Positions 13,401 to 22,220 of a stretch of 23,351 nucleotides of DNA are shown one piece after another. Position numbers and translations under genes: made by a program. Position 1 is the first letter of the stretch. Each line of letters opens with the position of its first letter. Source of the stretch: Terrisporobacter othiniensis (GTDB lineage Bacteria; Bacillota; Clostridia; Peptostreptococcales; Peptostreptococcaceae); assembly GCF_000808015.1 (NCBI RefSeq), contig NZ_JWHR01000092.1, positions 1-23,351 on the forward strand. Direction: 5' to 3'. The notes beneath the pieces were generated by a model. The model ran no database searches and was not told the origin of the DNA. It saw only the letters and a program-made list of their open reading frames with translations.

Positions 13401-15821
13401 ATGAGCGTTTACAATTTTAAAAAGATTGAAGACAAGTGGCAAAAAACATGGGTAGAAAATAATCAATATAAAACTGACACAACAGATTCTTCAAAACCAA
13501 ATTACTATACTTTAGAGATGTTCCCTTACCCATCTGGAAATATACATATGGGACATGTTAGAAACTACTCTATAGGTGACGTAGTCGCTAGATTCAAGAA
13601 AATGGAAGGGTACAATGTACTTCATCCAATGGGGTGGGATTCATTTGGTTTACCAGCTGAAAATGCTGCTATAAAACATGGAGTACATCCACATAAATGG
13701 ACTATGGCGAACATAGAAGACATGAAAGGTCAATTAAAATTATTAGGATTAAGTTATGACTGGGAAAGAGAAGTAGCGACTTCTACTCCAGAATACTATA
13801 GATTTACACAAGAAATATTCTTAAAATTCTTAGAAGCAGGTCTTGCTTATAAGAAAAAATCTTTCGTTAACTGGTGTCCGTCTTGTGAGACAGTTCTTGC
13901 TAATGAGCAAGTTGTTGGAGGACTTTGCGATAGATGCGATAGCGTAGTTGTAAAAAAAGACTTAGAACAATGGTACTTTAAAACTACTGCATTTGCTGAA
14001 GAATTATTAAATGACTTAGATACTTTAGATGGATGGCCAGAAAAAGTTAAAACAATGCAAAGAAACTGGATTGGAAAATCTAATGGTGCTGAGTTAGTAT
14101 TTGATATAGATGGAAATGATAAATCTATGACTGTTTATACTACTAGACCAGATACTACATATGGTGTTACTTTCATGGTTTTAGCTCCAGAAAGTGAATT
14201 AGTTCAAGAATTAGTTGTAGGAACTGAATATGAAGCTGATGTTAATGCTTTCATAGCCAAAATGCACACTAAGACAGAAATAGAAAGAACTGCTTCTGAT
14301 GTAGAAAAAGAAGGTATGTTCATAGGTAAATATGTTATAAATCCAGTAAACGGTAAGAAGATACCAGTTTGGATAGCAAACTACGTATTAGCTGATTATG
14401 GTACTGGTGCAATAATGGCAGTTCCAGCTCATGATGATAGAGATAAGGAATTTGCTGAAAAATACAATTTAGATATAATACCTGTTATAGATGAACATAA
14501 TAAAATGATAAATTCAGAAGAATTCGATGGAATGGATGCTTCAGAAGCTTTTGAAAAAATAGTTGAAAAACTTGCTAAAGACAACAGAGGTAAGAAGAGT
14601 ACTAACTATAGATTAAGAGACTGGTTATTATCTAGACAAAGATACTGGGGATGCCCAATACCAGTTGTTTACTGTGATGATTGTGGAATAGTACCAGTAG
14701 ATAAAAAAGATTTACCAGTATTACTTCCTACAGATGTTGAATTCACAGGAAAAGGAGAATCTCCACTTACTACGTCTAAAGAATTCGCAACTACTTCTTG
14801 TCCATGTTGTGGAAAAGAAGCTAGAAGAGAAGTTGATACTATGGATACATTTGTAGATTCATCTTGGTATTTCTTAAGATATATAGATCCTAAAAATACT
14901 GAAGAACCATTTAGTAAGGAATTAGTAAATAAATGGATGCCGGTAGATCAATATATAGGTGGGGTAGAACATGCTATAATGCATTTACTTTATGCTAGAT
15001 TCTTTGTTAAAGCATTCAAATCAATGGGTATGTTAGACTTTGATGAACCATTTAAAAACTTACTTACTCAAGGTATGGTTTTAATGGATGGAAGTAAAAT
15101 GAGTAAATCTAAAGGTAACACTGTATCACCAATAGAAATAATAAATAAATATGGTGCAGATACAGCTAGATTATTCGTATTATTCGCAGCTCCACCAGAA
15201 AGAGATTTAGACTGGTCAGAACAAGGTGTTGAAGGATGCTTCAGATTCTTAAACAGAGTTTATAGATTAGTTGATGAATTAGCTGAAATAGCTAATTCAA
15301 ATGCAGAAGTTAAAGCTGTAACTAAAGAAGATAAAGCAATGAGACTTGTAATACATTCAACACTTAAGAAAGTTACTGCTGATTTAAGTGAAAAATTTGG
15401 ATTTAATACTGCAATAGCGGCATTAATGGAATTAATAAATGAAATGTACAAATATAAAGAATTAGATACTAGAAATGATGGAATAATCAGAGAAGGTATT
15501 GAGACAATAGTAACTATACTTGCACCATTTACTCCTCACTTAGGTGAAGAATTATGGACTATGATAGGTAAAGAAGGTAGCGTATTTGACATAAGCTGGC
15601 CTAAATACGATGAAAAAGCTTTAGTTCAAGATGAAGTAGAAGTAATAGTTCAAGTTAATGGGAAATTAAGAGCAAAAGTAGCTATGGATGCTAACATATC
15701 AAGAGAAGATATGGAAAAAATGGCTTTAGAAGATGCAAAAGTTAAAGCTGCAATAGAAGGAAAAAATGTAGTAAAAGTTATTGCTGTTCCTAAAAAATTA
15801 GTAAATATAGTTGTTAAATAA
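13401..15821 (+). CDS. leuS: Leucyl-tRNA synthetase
   Basis: An 806-residue class I aminoacyl-tRNA synthetase that charges tRNA-Leu. HMGH (residues 49-52, within [18 protein letters not shown]) and KMSKS (566-570) form the ATP site. The CP1 editing domain (about 220-410) is visible with [18 protein letters not shown] and the D in [14 protein letters not shown] Cys-rich zinc ribbon CPSC...CDRCD is at about 159-180, and a second CxxC set lies in YCDDCG...CPCCG. The C-terminal domain ends in the VNGKLRAKV segment. Length is normal for bacterial LeuRS. SD TAGGAGGT is seven bases before the ATG. Expression is controlled by the upstream T-box. Confidence 0.98.
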   Translation: MSVYNFKKIEDKWQKTWVENNQYKTDTTDSSKPNYYTLEMFPYPSGNIHMGHVRNYSIGDVVARFKKMEGYNVLHPMGWDSFGLPAENAAIKHGVHPHKWTMANIEDMKGQLKLLGLSYDWEREVATSTPEYYRFTQEIFLKFLEAGLAYKKKSFVNWCPSCETVLANEQVVGGLCDRCDSVVVKKDLEQWYFKTTAFAEELLNDLDTLDGWPEKVKTMQRNWIGKSNGAELVFDIDGNDKSMTVYTTRPDTTYGVTFMVLAPESELVQELVVGTEYEADVNAFIAKMHTKTEIERTASDVEKEGMFIGKYVINPVNGKKIPVWIANYVLADYGTGAIMAVPAHDDRDKEFAEKYNLDIIPVIDEHNKMINSEEFDGMDASEAFEKIVEKLAKDNRGKKSTNYRLRDWLLSRQRYWGCPIPVVYCDDCGIVPVDKKDLPVLLPTDVEFTGKGESPLTTSKEFATTSCPCCGKEARREVDTMDTFVDSSWYFLRYIDPKNTEEPFSKELVNKWMPVDQYIGGVEHAIMHLLYARFFVKAFKSMGMLDFDEPFKNLLTQGMVLMDGSKMSKSKGNTVSPIEIINKYGADTARLFVLFAAPPERDLDWSEQGVEGCFRFLNRVYRLVDELAEIANSNAEVKAVTKEDKAMRLVIHSTLKKVTADLSEKFGFNTAIAALMELINEMYKYKELDTRNDGIIREGIETIVTILAPFTPHLGEELWTMIGKEGSVFDISWPKYDEKALVQDEVEVIVQVNGKLRAKVAMDANISREDMEKMALEDAKVKAAIEGKNVVKVIAVPKKLVNIVVK

Positions 15822-15854
15822 AATCTACTTTATATTATATAGACTTATAAGAAG

Positions 15855-15890
15855 AAATAGAGCTAAAAATAAATCATTAGCTCTATTTTT
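15855..15890 (+). terminator. Intrinsic terminator after leuS
   Basis: AAATAGAGCTAA (15855-15866) pairs perfectly with TTAGCTCTATTT (15877-15888), followed by further T. Confidence 0.8.
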
Positions 15891-15924
15891 CTTTATTAAA
15901 CAAAATAATTATAAAAATAATATA

Positions 15925-15951
15925 TACAATTCTTTTTATGGGTAGTATAAT
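15925..15951 (+). promoter_or_regulatory. Possible promoter of ridA
   Basis: A consensus -10 TATAAT is at 15946-15951; TACAAT (15925-15930) is only a weak -35 at a short spacing of 15. The position, about 50 bases before the ATG and after the leuS terminator, is right. Confidence 0.4.
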
Positions 15952-16000
15952 AGTAGAGGAAAATGTTTTTAATCATTATATTTTTTAGGAGGTAAAAAAC

Positions 16001-16384
16001 ATGAAACATCAAGTTATACATACTAACAATGCACCAGCTGCAATAGGACCATACTCTCAAGCAGTTAAAGCTGGAAATTTATTATTCGTATCAGGACAAG
16101 TTCCTTTTGTACCAGAAACAATGGAAATAGTTGAAGGAGATGTTCAAGCTCAAACTAGACAATCATTAACAAATGTACAAAATATATTAAAAGAAGCTGG
16201 AGCTGACTTCTCAGATGTAGTTAAAACTACAGTATTCATAAAAGATATGAATGAATTTGCTCAAATAAATGAAATATATGCTGAATTCTTCGGTGAAAAC
16301 AAACCAGCTAGAGCTTGTGTTGAAGTTGCTAGATTACCAAAAGACGTTAAAGTTGAAATAGAAGTAATAGCAGTTGTTGAATAA
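16001..16384 (+). CDS. ridA: RidA family reactive intermediate deaminase
   Basis: A 127-residue RidA/YjgF/UK114 protein. The family hydrolyses reactive enamine/imine intermediates released by PLP-dependent dehydratases. The full pattern is present: [66 protein letters not shown], and [20 protein letters not shown], with R104 matching the substrate-carboxylate-binding arginine. SD TAGGAGGT lies before the ATG. It stands alone between two terminators. Confidence 0.95.
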   Translation: MKHQVIHTNNAPAAIGPYSQAVKAGNLLFVSGQVPFVPETMEIVEGDVQAQTRQSLTNVQNILKEAGADFSDVVKTTVFIKDMNEFAQINEIYAEFFGENKPARACVEVARLPKDVKVEIEVIAVVE

Positions 16385-16408
16385 TAAAAAATATAACATA
16401 AATTTAAC

Positions 16409-16438
16409 AAAAATGACCATCACAGATGGTCATTTTTT
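16409..16438 (+). terminator. Intrinsic terminator after ridA
   Basis: AAAAATGACCATC (16409-16421) pairs with GATGGTCATTTTT (16425-16437) around loop ACA: 13 perfect pairs with a T-run on the plus strand. Confidence 0.88.
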
Positions 16439-16502
16439 ATTTATAATTAATACTATATAAAAGCATTAGTTTGTTAAGAGATATGAAAAAGGAGATGGGG
16501 GT

Positions 16503-17768
16503 ATGGAAACATCCATTCATGCAATAGCATGTAATAAGTTATTAATTTTATTTGCCACTATAGCAATTACTGGGATTATATGCAGTAAAGGGAGTGAGTT
16601 AATAAATATACCAGACGTAGTGCTGTTTTTAATAGTAGGTATTTTATTGGGACCATCAGTTCTTAAAGTTATTGATATTTCTCAATTTCAATTGGAAAAT
16701 CAATTGATATTAACATTTGGATCTGCATTTATTTTATATTTAGGTGGAAAAGAAGTAAGTTTGAAGGTGCTGAAAAACGTTAAAATATCAGTATTTCTTT
16801 TATCGACCTTAGGGGTAGTAATATCATCCTTTTTTATGGCTAAAATTGTAGGGTTTAATTTTCAAATTGGCTTTATGACATGCCTTTTGGCAGGATCAAT
16901 AATCGCATCTACAGATCCAGCAACAATTGTACCAATATTTAATCAAGTTAAAATAGATAAAAAAGTTAAACAAACTGTAATTAGCGAATCAGCGCTAAAT
17001 GATGCCACAGGAGCTATAATGACAGTTGCCATATTGTCTATAATTATGGGTGGACATTTTTCTATGGAAGAAAATATATACAATCTTTGTATTATGGTTA
17101 TCGTTGGAGTAATTGTAGGTTTAATTACAGGATTAGTTTTATTATTTTTAGTTAATGATAGCCCAAAAGGGATATTTAAAGATTATACACCTATAATATC
17201 AATCTTATCAGTAATAATAGCATATGAACTTTCTACTTACTTAGGTGGAAGTGGATATATGTCATGTTTTATAGTAGGTTTGGTTACAGGTAATAAACAG
17301 AATTTTAAAATGTGGCTTAGCCAAAAGCATTATGATGCTGATTGTAACGTGGTAGAAACTGTAGGTACAATTTGTAGAATGTGTATATTTATAATCTTAG
17401 GTAGCCAAGTTCAACTTAGTGAATTATTTAAATATTTTATACCTTCACTATTATCTGTTTTAGGGTTGATATTTATAGTAAGACCTGTATGTGTGCTAGT
17501 TTGTACATTGGTAGACAGAAAGGCTAAGTGGAATAAAAAGCAAATATTATTTATGATGTGGGTAAGAGAGACGGGAGTTATACCAGCAGCTCTTTGTGGA
17601 ATAATTACGTCAATGAAAGTTCCGGGGAGTGAAATAATATCATCTATAGTATTTATGACTATATTAATTACACTTATATTACAAGGAAGTACAACGAAAT
17701 TATTAGCTAAAAAGCTAGGTTTATTAGAGCTAGAAGTTGTTACAAATGAAGATGAAATAACAAATTAA
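16503..17768 (+). CDS. CPA1-type monovalent cation/proton antiporter (NhaP-like)
   Basis: A 421-residue polytopic membrane protein with about 12 hydrophobic helices. The CPA1 ion-site signatures are visible: STDPA at 136-140 (D138, discontinuous helix) and SESALNDATGAI at 161-172 with the Asn-Asp pair N166-D167, which in NhaP-type carriers goes with electroneutral exchange. GGSGYMSCFIVGLVTG and MWVRETGVIPAALCG match later conserved helices. It lacks the cytoplasmic TrkA_C-type extension of NhaP2 proteins. The ion (Na+ or K+) cannot be told from sequence. A purine-rich GGAGATGGGGGT runs into the ATG. It is a single gene with its own terminator; its promoter was not resolved in the short AT-rich gap. 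Confidence 0.85.
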   Translation: METSIHAIACNKLLILFATIAITGIICSKGSELINIPDVVLFLIVGILLGPSVLKVIDISQFQLENQLILTFGSAFILYLGGKEVSLKVLKNVKISVFLLSTLGVVISSFFMAKIVGFNFQIGFMTCLLAGSIIASTDPATIVPIFNQVKIDKKVKQTVISESALNDATGAIMTVAILSIIMGGHFSMEENIYNLCIMVIVGVIVGLITGLVLLFLVNDSPKGIFKDYTPIISILSVIIAYELSTYLGGSGYMSCFIVGLVTGNKQNFKMWLSQKHYDADCNVVETVGTICRMCIFIILGSQVQLSELFKYFIPSLLSVLGLIFIVRPVCVLVCTLVDRKAKWNKKQILFMMWVRETGVIPAALCGIITSMKVPGSEIISSIVFMTILITLILQGSTTKLLAKKLGLLELEVVTNEDEITN

Positions 17769-17775
17769 GCTTAAT

Positions 17776-17818
17776 AAAAATATAGTATAAATTATTTTAT
17801 ATTTATACTATATTTTTT
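17776..17818 (+). terminator. AT-only terminator after the antiporter
   Basis: AAAATATAGTATAAAT (17777-17792) pairs with ATTTATACTATATTTT (17801-17816), followed by further T. The stem is 16 bp but has only one G-C pair per side. Confidence 0.65.
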
Positions 17819-17821
17819 AAT

Positions 17822-17850
17822 TTCAAGGTTTTTTATTTATATGATAAAAT
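17822..17850 (+). promoter_or_regulatory. Promoter of the HAD phosphatase gene
   Basis: Extended -10 TGATAAAAT (17842-17850) with a weak -35 TTCAAG (17822-17827) at 17 bases. It is about 35 bases before the ATG. Confidence 0.45.
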
Positions 17851-17885
17851 ATAACATAACTAAATAAAAAAGAGGTAAAGTTATT

Positions 17886-18725
17886 ATGAAGAATTATAAA
17901 TTAATAGTGACAGATATGGATGGAACTGTTTTAGGAGAAAATCATCAAATTACAGATGAAAATAAGAATGCTTTGAAAGAAGCAGAAAAAATGGGGATTA
18001 AAGTAGTTTTTGCAACAGGAAGATTTCATGACTCAGCTAAAGATCATGTAAACTTTCTAGAGGAGGTAATGCCTATAATATCCTCTAATGGATCTATAAT
18101 TAAGCATCCAATCACAAATAAAGTTTTATATTCAAATTTTATAGATAGAGATATATGTTTGAAAATAATGGATATTATAGATGGATATAACCTTAGATAT
18201 CAGATTTATACAGATGAGAAAATACTTCAAAAATATGAAACTGAAGAAGAAATGATATTTATGAAAGAATTTATTGCAAAAAATTTCTCTGATAAGACTG
18301 AAATAATATTTAAAAAAGATTTAAGAGAAGATATTAAAAATAGCAGTGTGTTAAAGTTTAATATTATGGAAATGGAAAAAACAGAATTATTAGATCAAGC
18401 TAGAGTTGATTTAACATCCATAAAAAAAATAGAAATTACATCATCATGGAAAAATAATTTAGAAATAATGAGCGAAGGTAGTCATAAAGGAAAGGCTATA
18501 GAGTATCTATCGGATTTATTAGGAATAGATAGAGAAAGTATTATAGCATTTGGAGATAACTACAATGATTTGTCTATGATAGAATTTGCAGGAACTGGTG
18601 TAGCAATGGGAAATGCAGAGGAAGAAGTGAAAAAAATTGCTAATCATGTTACTAGTAGAAATGGAGAGAGTGGAGTAGCAAAAGCTATTAATAGTTTAGT
18701 TTTACAAAAAGTTGTTAGTGCGTAG
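17886..18725 (+). CDS. Cof-type HAD-superfamily phosphatase
   Basis: A 279-residue HAD hydrolase of the Cof/YbiV (IIB cap) subfamily. Motif I is DMDGT with nucleophile D10 and acid/base D12; motif II lies in VVFATGRFHD; the lysine of motif III is in GSHKGKAIEYL; motif IV is GDNYND (223-228), followed by AGTGVAMGNAEEEVKKIAN. A cap domain occupies about residues 85-190. Relatives act on sugar phosphates, flavin phosphates or pyridoxal phosphate; no substrate can be assigned here. SD GAGG is ten bases before the ATG. It precedes argH by 71 bases with no terminator seen, so some co-transcription is possible. Confidence 0.9.
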   Translation: MKNYKLIVTDMDGTVLGENHQITDENKNALKEAEKMGIKVVFATGRFHDSAKDHVNFLEEVMPIISSNGSIIKHPITNKVLYSNFIDRDICLKIMDIIDGYNLRYQIYTDEKILQKYETEEEMIFMKEFIAKNFSDKTEIIFKKDLREDIKNSSVLKFNIMEMEKTELLDQARVDLTSIKKIEITSSWKNNLEIMSEGSHKGKAIEYLSDLLGIDRESIIAFGDNYNDLSMIEFAGTGVAMGNAEEEVKKIANHVTSRNGESGVAKAINSLVLQKVVSA

Positions 18726-18739
18726 ATAAGACTTATGAT
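18712..18739 (+). promoter_or_regulatory. Possible argH promoter within the HAD gene end
   Basis: TTGTTA (18712-18717) and TATGAT (18734-18739) are separated by 16 bases, placing a start about 50 bases before argH. TATTAT at 18742-18747 is an alternative -10. Confidence 0.35.
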
Positions 18740-18796
18740 ACTATTATAAGAAATATAAACTAATGTGAAATTTCATGTATTAAAGGGGGAAAATGA

Positions 18797-20113
18797 ATGA
18801 AACTTTGGGGAGGACGTTTTAGAAGTGAAGAAAATAAGTTAATGGAGGAATTTAATAAATCATTTGGCTTTGATTCAATCTTATACAAAAAAGATATTGA
18901 GGGAAGTTTAGCCCATGTTTATATGCAAGTGAAAGTTAATTTGTTAACTGAAGAAGAAGGTAAAATAATAATTGAAGGTTTGAAATCTATAGAAAAAGAT
19001 ATTGAAGATGGGAACTTGTCTCTTATTGGAAATTATGAAGATATTCATAGTTTCATAGAGATTAACTTAATTAAAAGAGTAGGAGATGTGGGTAAAAAAC
19101 TACATACTGGAAGAAGTAGAAATGATCAGGTAGCTGTAGACATGAGATTATTTGCAAAGGAAAAGTGTAAAGAAATTATTTCTTATGTGGAAAATCTAAA
19201 AGATACTCTTAAGGAAGTAGCGGATAATAATCCTATTATTATGCCAGGTTATACTCATTTGCAAAGAGCTCAAGTAGTTACTTTTAAACATCATCTTATG
19301 GCATACTATAGTATGTTGGATAGAGATAGTAAGAGATTAAATAATGCTTTGGAAATTTTAGATGAATCTCCTTTAGGATGTGGGGCTTTGGCTGGAACTA
19401 CTCATAATATTGATAGAAATGTTACTTGTGAAAAATTAGGATTCAAAAAGCCTATGGATAATTTTATGGATGGTGTAAGCGACAGAGATTATTTATTGGA
19501 GCTTATGAGTGACTTTTCTATAATAATGATGCATCTAAGTAGACTTAGTGAAGAACTAATAATTTGGAGCTCTCAAGAGTTTAAATTTATTGAATTAGAT
19601 GATTTATATTCTACTGGTAGTTCAATAATGCCACAAAAGAAAAATCCAGATGGTGCAGAATTAATAAGAGGAAAAACAGGAAGAGTATATGGAAATTTAA
19701 TTTCATTATTAACTGTTATGAAGGGACTACCGCTAGCTTATAATAAAGATATGCAAGAAGACAAAGAAGGTTTTTTTGATAGTGTAAATACACTTTCTAT
19801 GTGTCTTCAAATAATGGAAAGAATGATAGCTACATTAAAGCTTAAAGAAGATAATATGAAAAAAGCTGTTAAAGGTGGATTCTTAAACGCTACAGAGGTA
19901 GCAGATTACTTAGTAAATAAAAATGTACCTTTTAGAGATGCTCATGGGATTGTAGGGCAAATCGTAATTTATTGTGAAGATAACAATAAAACCATAGAAG
20001 ATTTATCTCTAGAAGAATTAAATAGTTTTTCAAAAGTTTTTGATAAAGAAATATATGACTTCATTGATTATGAAAATATATTAAACAAAGGTATAAAGAA
20101 AAATTTAAAATAA
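18797..20113 (+). CDS. argH: Argininosuccinate lyase
   Basis: A 438-residue member of the fumarase/aspartase superfamily that splits argininosuccinate into arginine and fumarate. Start MKLWGGRF is canonical; HTGRSRNDQVAVDMRL, MPGYTHLQRAQ with its histidine, and the signature GSSIMPQKKNPDGAELIRGK at 274-293 (mobile loop with the catalytic serine) are all intact. Length is slightly under the usual 455-470; the C-terminal end (DYENILNKGIKKNLK) is short, but the fold looks complete. The SD is GGGGG at 18785-18789, and an overlapping ATG at 18793 is out of frame. argG and other arginine genes are not adjacent. The terminator begins right after its stop. Confidence 0.95.
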   Translation: MKLWGGRFRSEENKLMEEFNKSFGFDSILYKKDIEGSLAHVYMQVKVNLLTEEEGKIIIEGLKSIEKDIEDGNLSLIGNYEDIHSFIEINLIKRVGDVGKKLHTGRSRNDQVAVDMRLFAKEKCKEIISYVENLKDTLKEVADNNPIIMPGYTHLQRAQVVTFKHHLMAYYSMLDRDSKRLNNALEILDESPLGCGALAGTTHNIDRNVTCEKLGFKKPMDNFMDGVSDRDYLLELMSDFSIIMMHLSRLSEELIIWSSQEFKFIELDDLYSTGSSIMPQKKNPDGAELIRGKTGRVYGNLISLLTVMKGLPLAYNKDMQEDKEGFFDSVNTLSMCLQIMERMIATLKLKEDNMKKAVKGGFLNATEVADYLVNKNVPFRDAHGIVGQIVIYCEDNNKTIEDLSLEELNSFSKVFDKEIYDFIDYENILNKGIKKNLK

Positions 20114-20147
20114 AAAATAAGATGGATTATCCATCTTATTTTTTTAT
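20113..20147. terminator. Bidirectional terminator between argH and the carboxypeptidase gene
   Basis: AAAAATAAGATGGA (20113-20126) pairs with TCCATCTTATTTTT (20130-20143) around loop TTA. T-runs on both strands serve the two convergent genes whose stops flank it. Confidence 0.85.
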
Positions 20148-21442
20148 TTTCTACGGAAAGTATTCGATTTTCTTTTTCTGATTTGTCTTTTCTTTATTAT
20201 TCTAGAAATTATAAAAATAATAAATAAAGTAATTAAAGCTAAAGCAACTTTAAGTGAATATTTTACAATAGTGTTTTCTGTAATAAATCCAAAGACACTA
20301 TTTAAGTTATTTTTTGCCACTAAATTTATAGTTTTTTCTAAAGTTTTTTCGTTATATACATCTAGAGTACCTACTTTATCACCTTTTTTAACAGGGAGGT
20401 TATAGTCTAAATTAACTTTAGCAGTATAATTCTCAGAAGCCTTACTACCTTTTTCTAAAACGATTTTATAGTTGAATTCAGGTTCATAAAGTAGCTCTTT
20501 TTCTTTTGTAAATAGAACTCTTTTACTCCTAGTATAATCAGATTTGTTGATTATTGTTTGGTTATAATAATTATCAAATGCATAATCTATAAGGGTTCTA
20601 GAATCTACATATACATCTGTACCAAAATCTTTGAATACTGCAGAGATAACTCTCATACCGTTTTTCACAGCACTTGACAATAAGCATCTTCCAGCATCAT
20701 CAGTATAACCTGTTTTTATTCCATCTACTATATCGTATTTTATATCTACAGACTTTCCTTTGTATTGAATTTTTTCAGTTGAAGTTAAAAACTTATTTGT
20801 ATTAAAGAAAGTTCTTTTTATAAAACGTTTACTAGTAGGTGTATCATTCATTTCAAACGTTATTGATTTTGTGCTAACTATCTCTCTAATAAGCTCATTA
20901 CTCATAGCTTCCCTTGCCATTAAAGCCATATCATAAGCTGTTGTATAATGCTCTTTGTCGGGTAATCCATGAGGATTATTAAAATGAGTATTTTTTGCTC
21001 CTATTGCCTTTGCTTCTTTGTTCATTAAGTCTGCAAAAGTTTTCGTAGATTTTGATACATATTCAGCTAATACTTCAGCAGCATCGTTTGATGAATGTAT
21101 TAGTAATCCTTGTAATAATTCCCTAACTGTAAATATTTCCCCTTTTTCTAAATACATACTTGAACCATCTACAGAAGGATCCTTATGAATCTCAACAGGA
21201 TCATCCAAATTTTTTACATTTTTTATAACTAAATAAGCAGTCCATATTTTTGTTGTTGATGCTGGATATATTTTTTTATTCCCATTCTTCTCGTAAAGTA
21301 CTTTACCTGTTTCGTAGTCTAATACTACTGAATTAGGTGAAGAAATAGATAGATCCTTGTTATCAGCAAATGCAGAAATTGGACCTGAAAAAGTTGTTAT
21401 AGAAAGAATAAATACTAGTAAAAAAGATAAAAACTTTTTCAT
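20144..21442 (-). CDS. D-alanyl-D-alanine carboxypeptidase (PBP5/DacF family)
   Basis: A 432-residue low-molecular-mass penicillin-binding protein that trims the terminal D-Ala from peptidoglycan stem peptides. A signal peptide (residues 1-26, ending SAFA) is followed by the serine-peptidase motifs STTK (62-65), SSN (117-119) and KTG (243-245) at normal spacing. A beta-rich PBP5 C-terminal domain covers about 300-385. It ends with a hydrophobic helix near 400-418 and a very basic tail, so the protein is anchored outside the membrane. The SD GGGAGG precedes the ATG. Upstream -10 TATACT with TGA is at 21474-21482 (minus). Whether it is vegetative or sporulation-specific (DacF/DacB) cannot be told. 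Confidence 0.92.
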   Translation of the reverse strand: MKKFLSFLLVFILSITTFSGPISAFADNKDLSISSPNSVVLDYETGKVLYEKNGNKKIYPASTTKIWTAYLVIKNVKNLDDPVEIHKDPSVDGSSMYLEKGEIFTVRELLQGLLIHSSNDAAEVLAEYVSKSTKTFADLMNKEAKAIGAKNTHFNNPHGLPDKEHYTTAYDMALMAREAMSNELIREIVSTKSITFEMNDTPTSKRFIKRTFFNTNKFLTSTEKIQYKGKSVDIKYDIVDGIKTGYTDDAGRCLLSSAVKNGMRVISAVFKDFGTDVYVDSRTLIDYAFDNYYNQTIINKSDYTRSKRVLFTKEKELLYEPEFNYKIVLEKGSKASENYTAKVNLDYNLPVKKGDKVGTLDVYNEKTLEKTINLVAKNNLNSVFGFITENTIVKYSLKVALALITLFIIFIISRIIKKRQIRKRKSNTFRRK

Positions 21443-21473
21443 AGGTAACCTCCCAATTTTAATCTTGTATTTT

Positions 21474-21482
21474 AGTATATCA
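21474..21482 (-). promoter_or_regulatory. Extended -10 of the carboxypeptidase gene
   Basis: Read on the minus strand, TGATATACT is an extended -10 about 32 bases before the ATG. The -35 at 17 bases (TTTAAT) is weak. The divergent gap to the ComEA-like gene is only 79 bases, so the two promoters must be close together. Confidence 0.4.
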
Positions 21483-21521
21483 TATTTTTGTTAATAATTA
21501 AATTGAGGAGGGATAAAAATA

Positions 21522-22154
21522 GTGAATAAGAAGAAAATAATTATTTTTATATTAATATTATTCATATGCCCAATAGGGCTAGTTATCAAGGATAAACTTG
21601 AATCTAAAGATGATATATATGTTTTAACAGAAGAAGAAAAATCATCAGATGAAAGTATGGAAGAACAAGAAATTAAAAAAGAAGAAAATAATATTACTGA
21701 TAAAAAAATAACAGTATATGTTAGTGGTGCAGTAAATAAACCTGGAATAGTGACTTTAAATGAGGGCGATAGACTTGCTAAAGCTGTAGAAAAAGTTGGT
21801 GGAACAACTAAAAAAGCAGATTTAAATGGTATAAATATGGCTATTAAATTACAGGATGAAATGCATTATATAGTCCCTAGAATAGGAGAGGTAGTTAAAG
21901 ATAGCGCATCTGAGGTTGTAAGCGAGGGGAATTTTAATCAAGCTGAATCATCAAAAACATCTCAAATAAATATAAATACCGCTACCATAGAAGAACTTGA
22001 TAAACTACCTGGAGTAGGAGAAGCTACAGCAAATAAAATAGTAAACCATAGAAGTGAGAATGGAGAGTTTAAATCTATTGAAGAAATTAAAAATGTAAAT
22101 GGAATAGGAGATAAAAAGTTTGAAGAAATGAAAAATCTAATATGCGTAAAGTAA
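21522..22154 (+). CDS. ComEA-like DNA-binding protein (SLBB + helix-hairpin-helix)
   Basis: A 210-residue membrane-anchored protein. Residues about 4-22 are a transmembrane anchor, and a Lys/Glu/Ser-rich linker runs to about 60. An SLBB domain (ITVYVSGAVNKPGIVTLNEGDRL, about 64-125) comes next. After a second linker, a tandem helix-hairpin-helix domain starts at ININTATIEELDKLPGVGEA and ends with IEEIKNVNGIGDKKFEEM (about 149-208). This order is that of ComEA, which binds incoming double-stranded DNA at the cell surface. The start is GTG 21522, ten bases after GAGGAGG. The usual partner comEC is not next to it, so transformation is only one possible role. Confidence 0.88.
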   Translation: MNKKKIIIFILILFICPIGLVIKDKLESKDDIYVLTEEEKSSDESMEEQEIKKEENNITDKKITVYVSGAVNKPGIVTLNEGDRLAKAVEKVGGTTKKADLNGINMAIKLQDEMHYIVPRIGEVVKDSASEVVSEGNFNQAESSKTSQININTATIEELDKLPGVGEATANKIVNHRSENGEFKSIEEIKNVNGIGDKKFEEMKNLICVK

Positions 22155-22155
22155 A

Positions 22156-22212
22156 AATTTTGCTTTGCTTATATGAACAAGATAGTTGGTTCAAGCAAAG
22201 CAAATTTTTTAT
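22156..22212. terminator. Bidirectional terminator between the ComEA-like gene and apbE
   Basis: TTTGCTTTGCTT (22159-22170) pairs perfectly with AAGCAAAGCAAA (22193-22204); inside, GAAC (22175-22178) can pair with GTTC (22189-22192), making a longer composite stem. TTTTTT follows on the plus strand and TTTT on the minus strand. Confidence 0.8.
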
Positions 22213-22220
22213 GAGGATTA

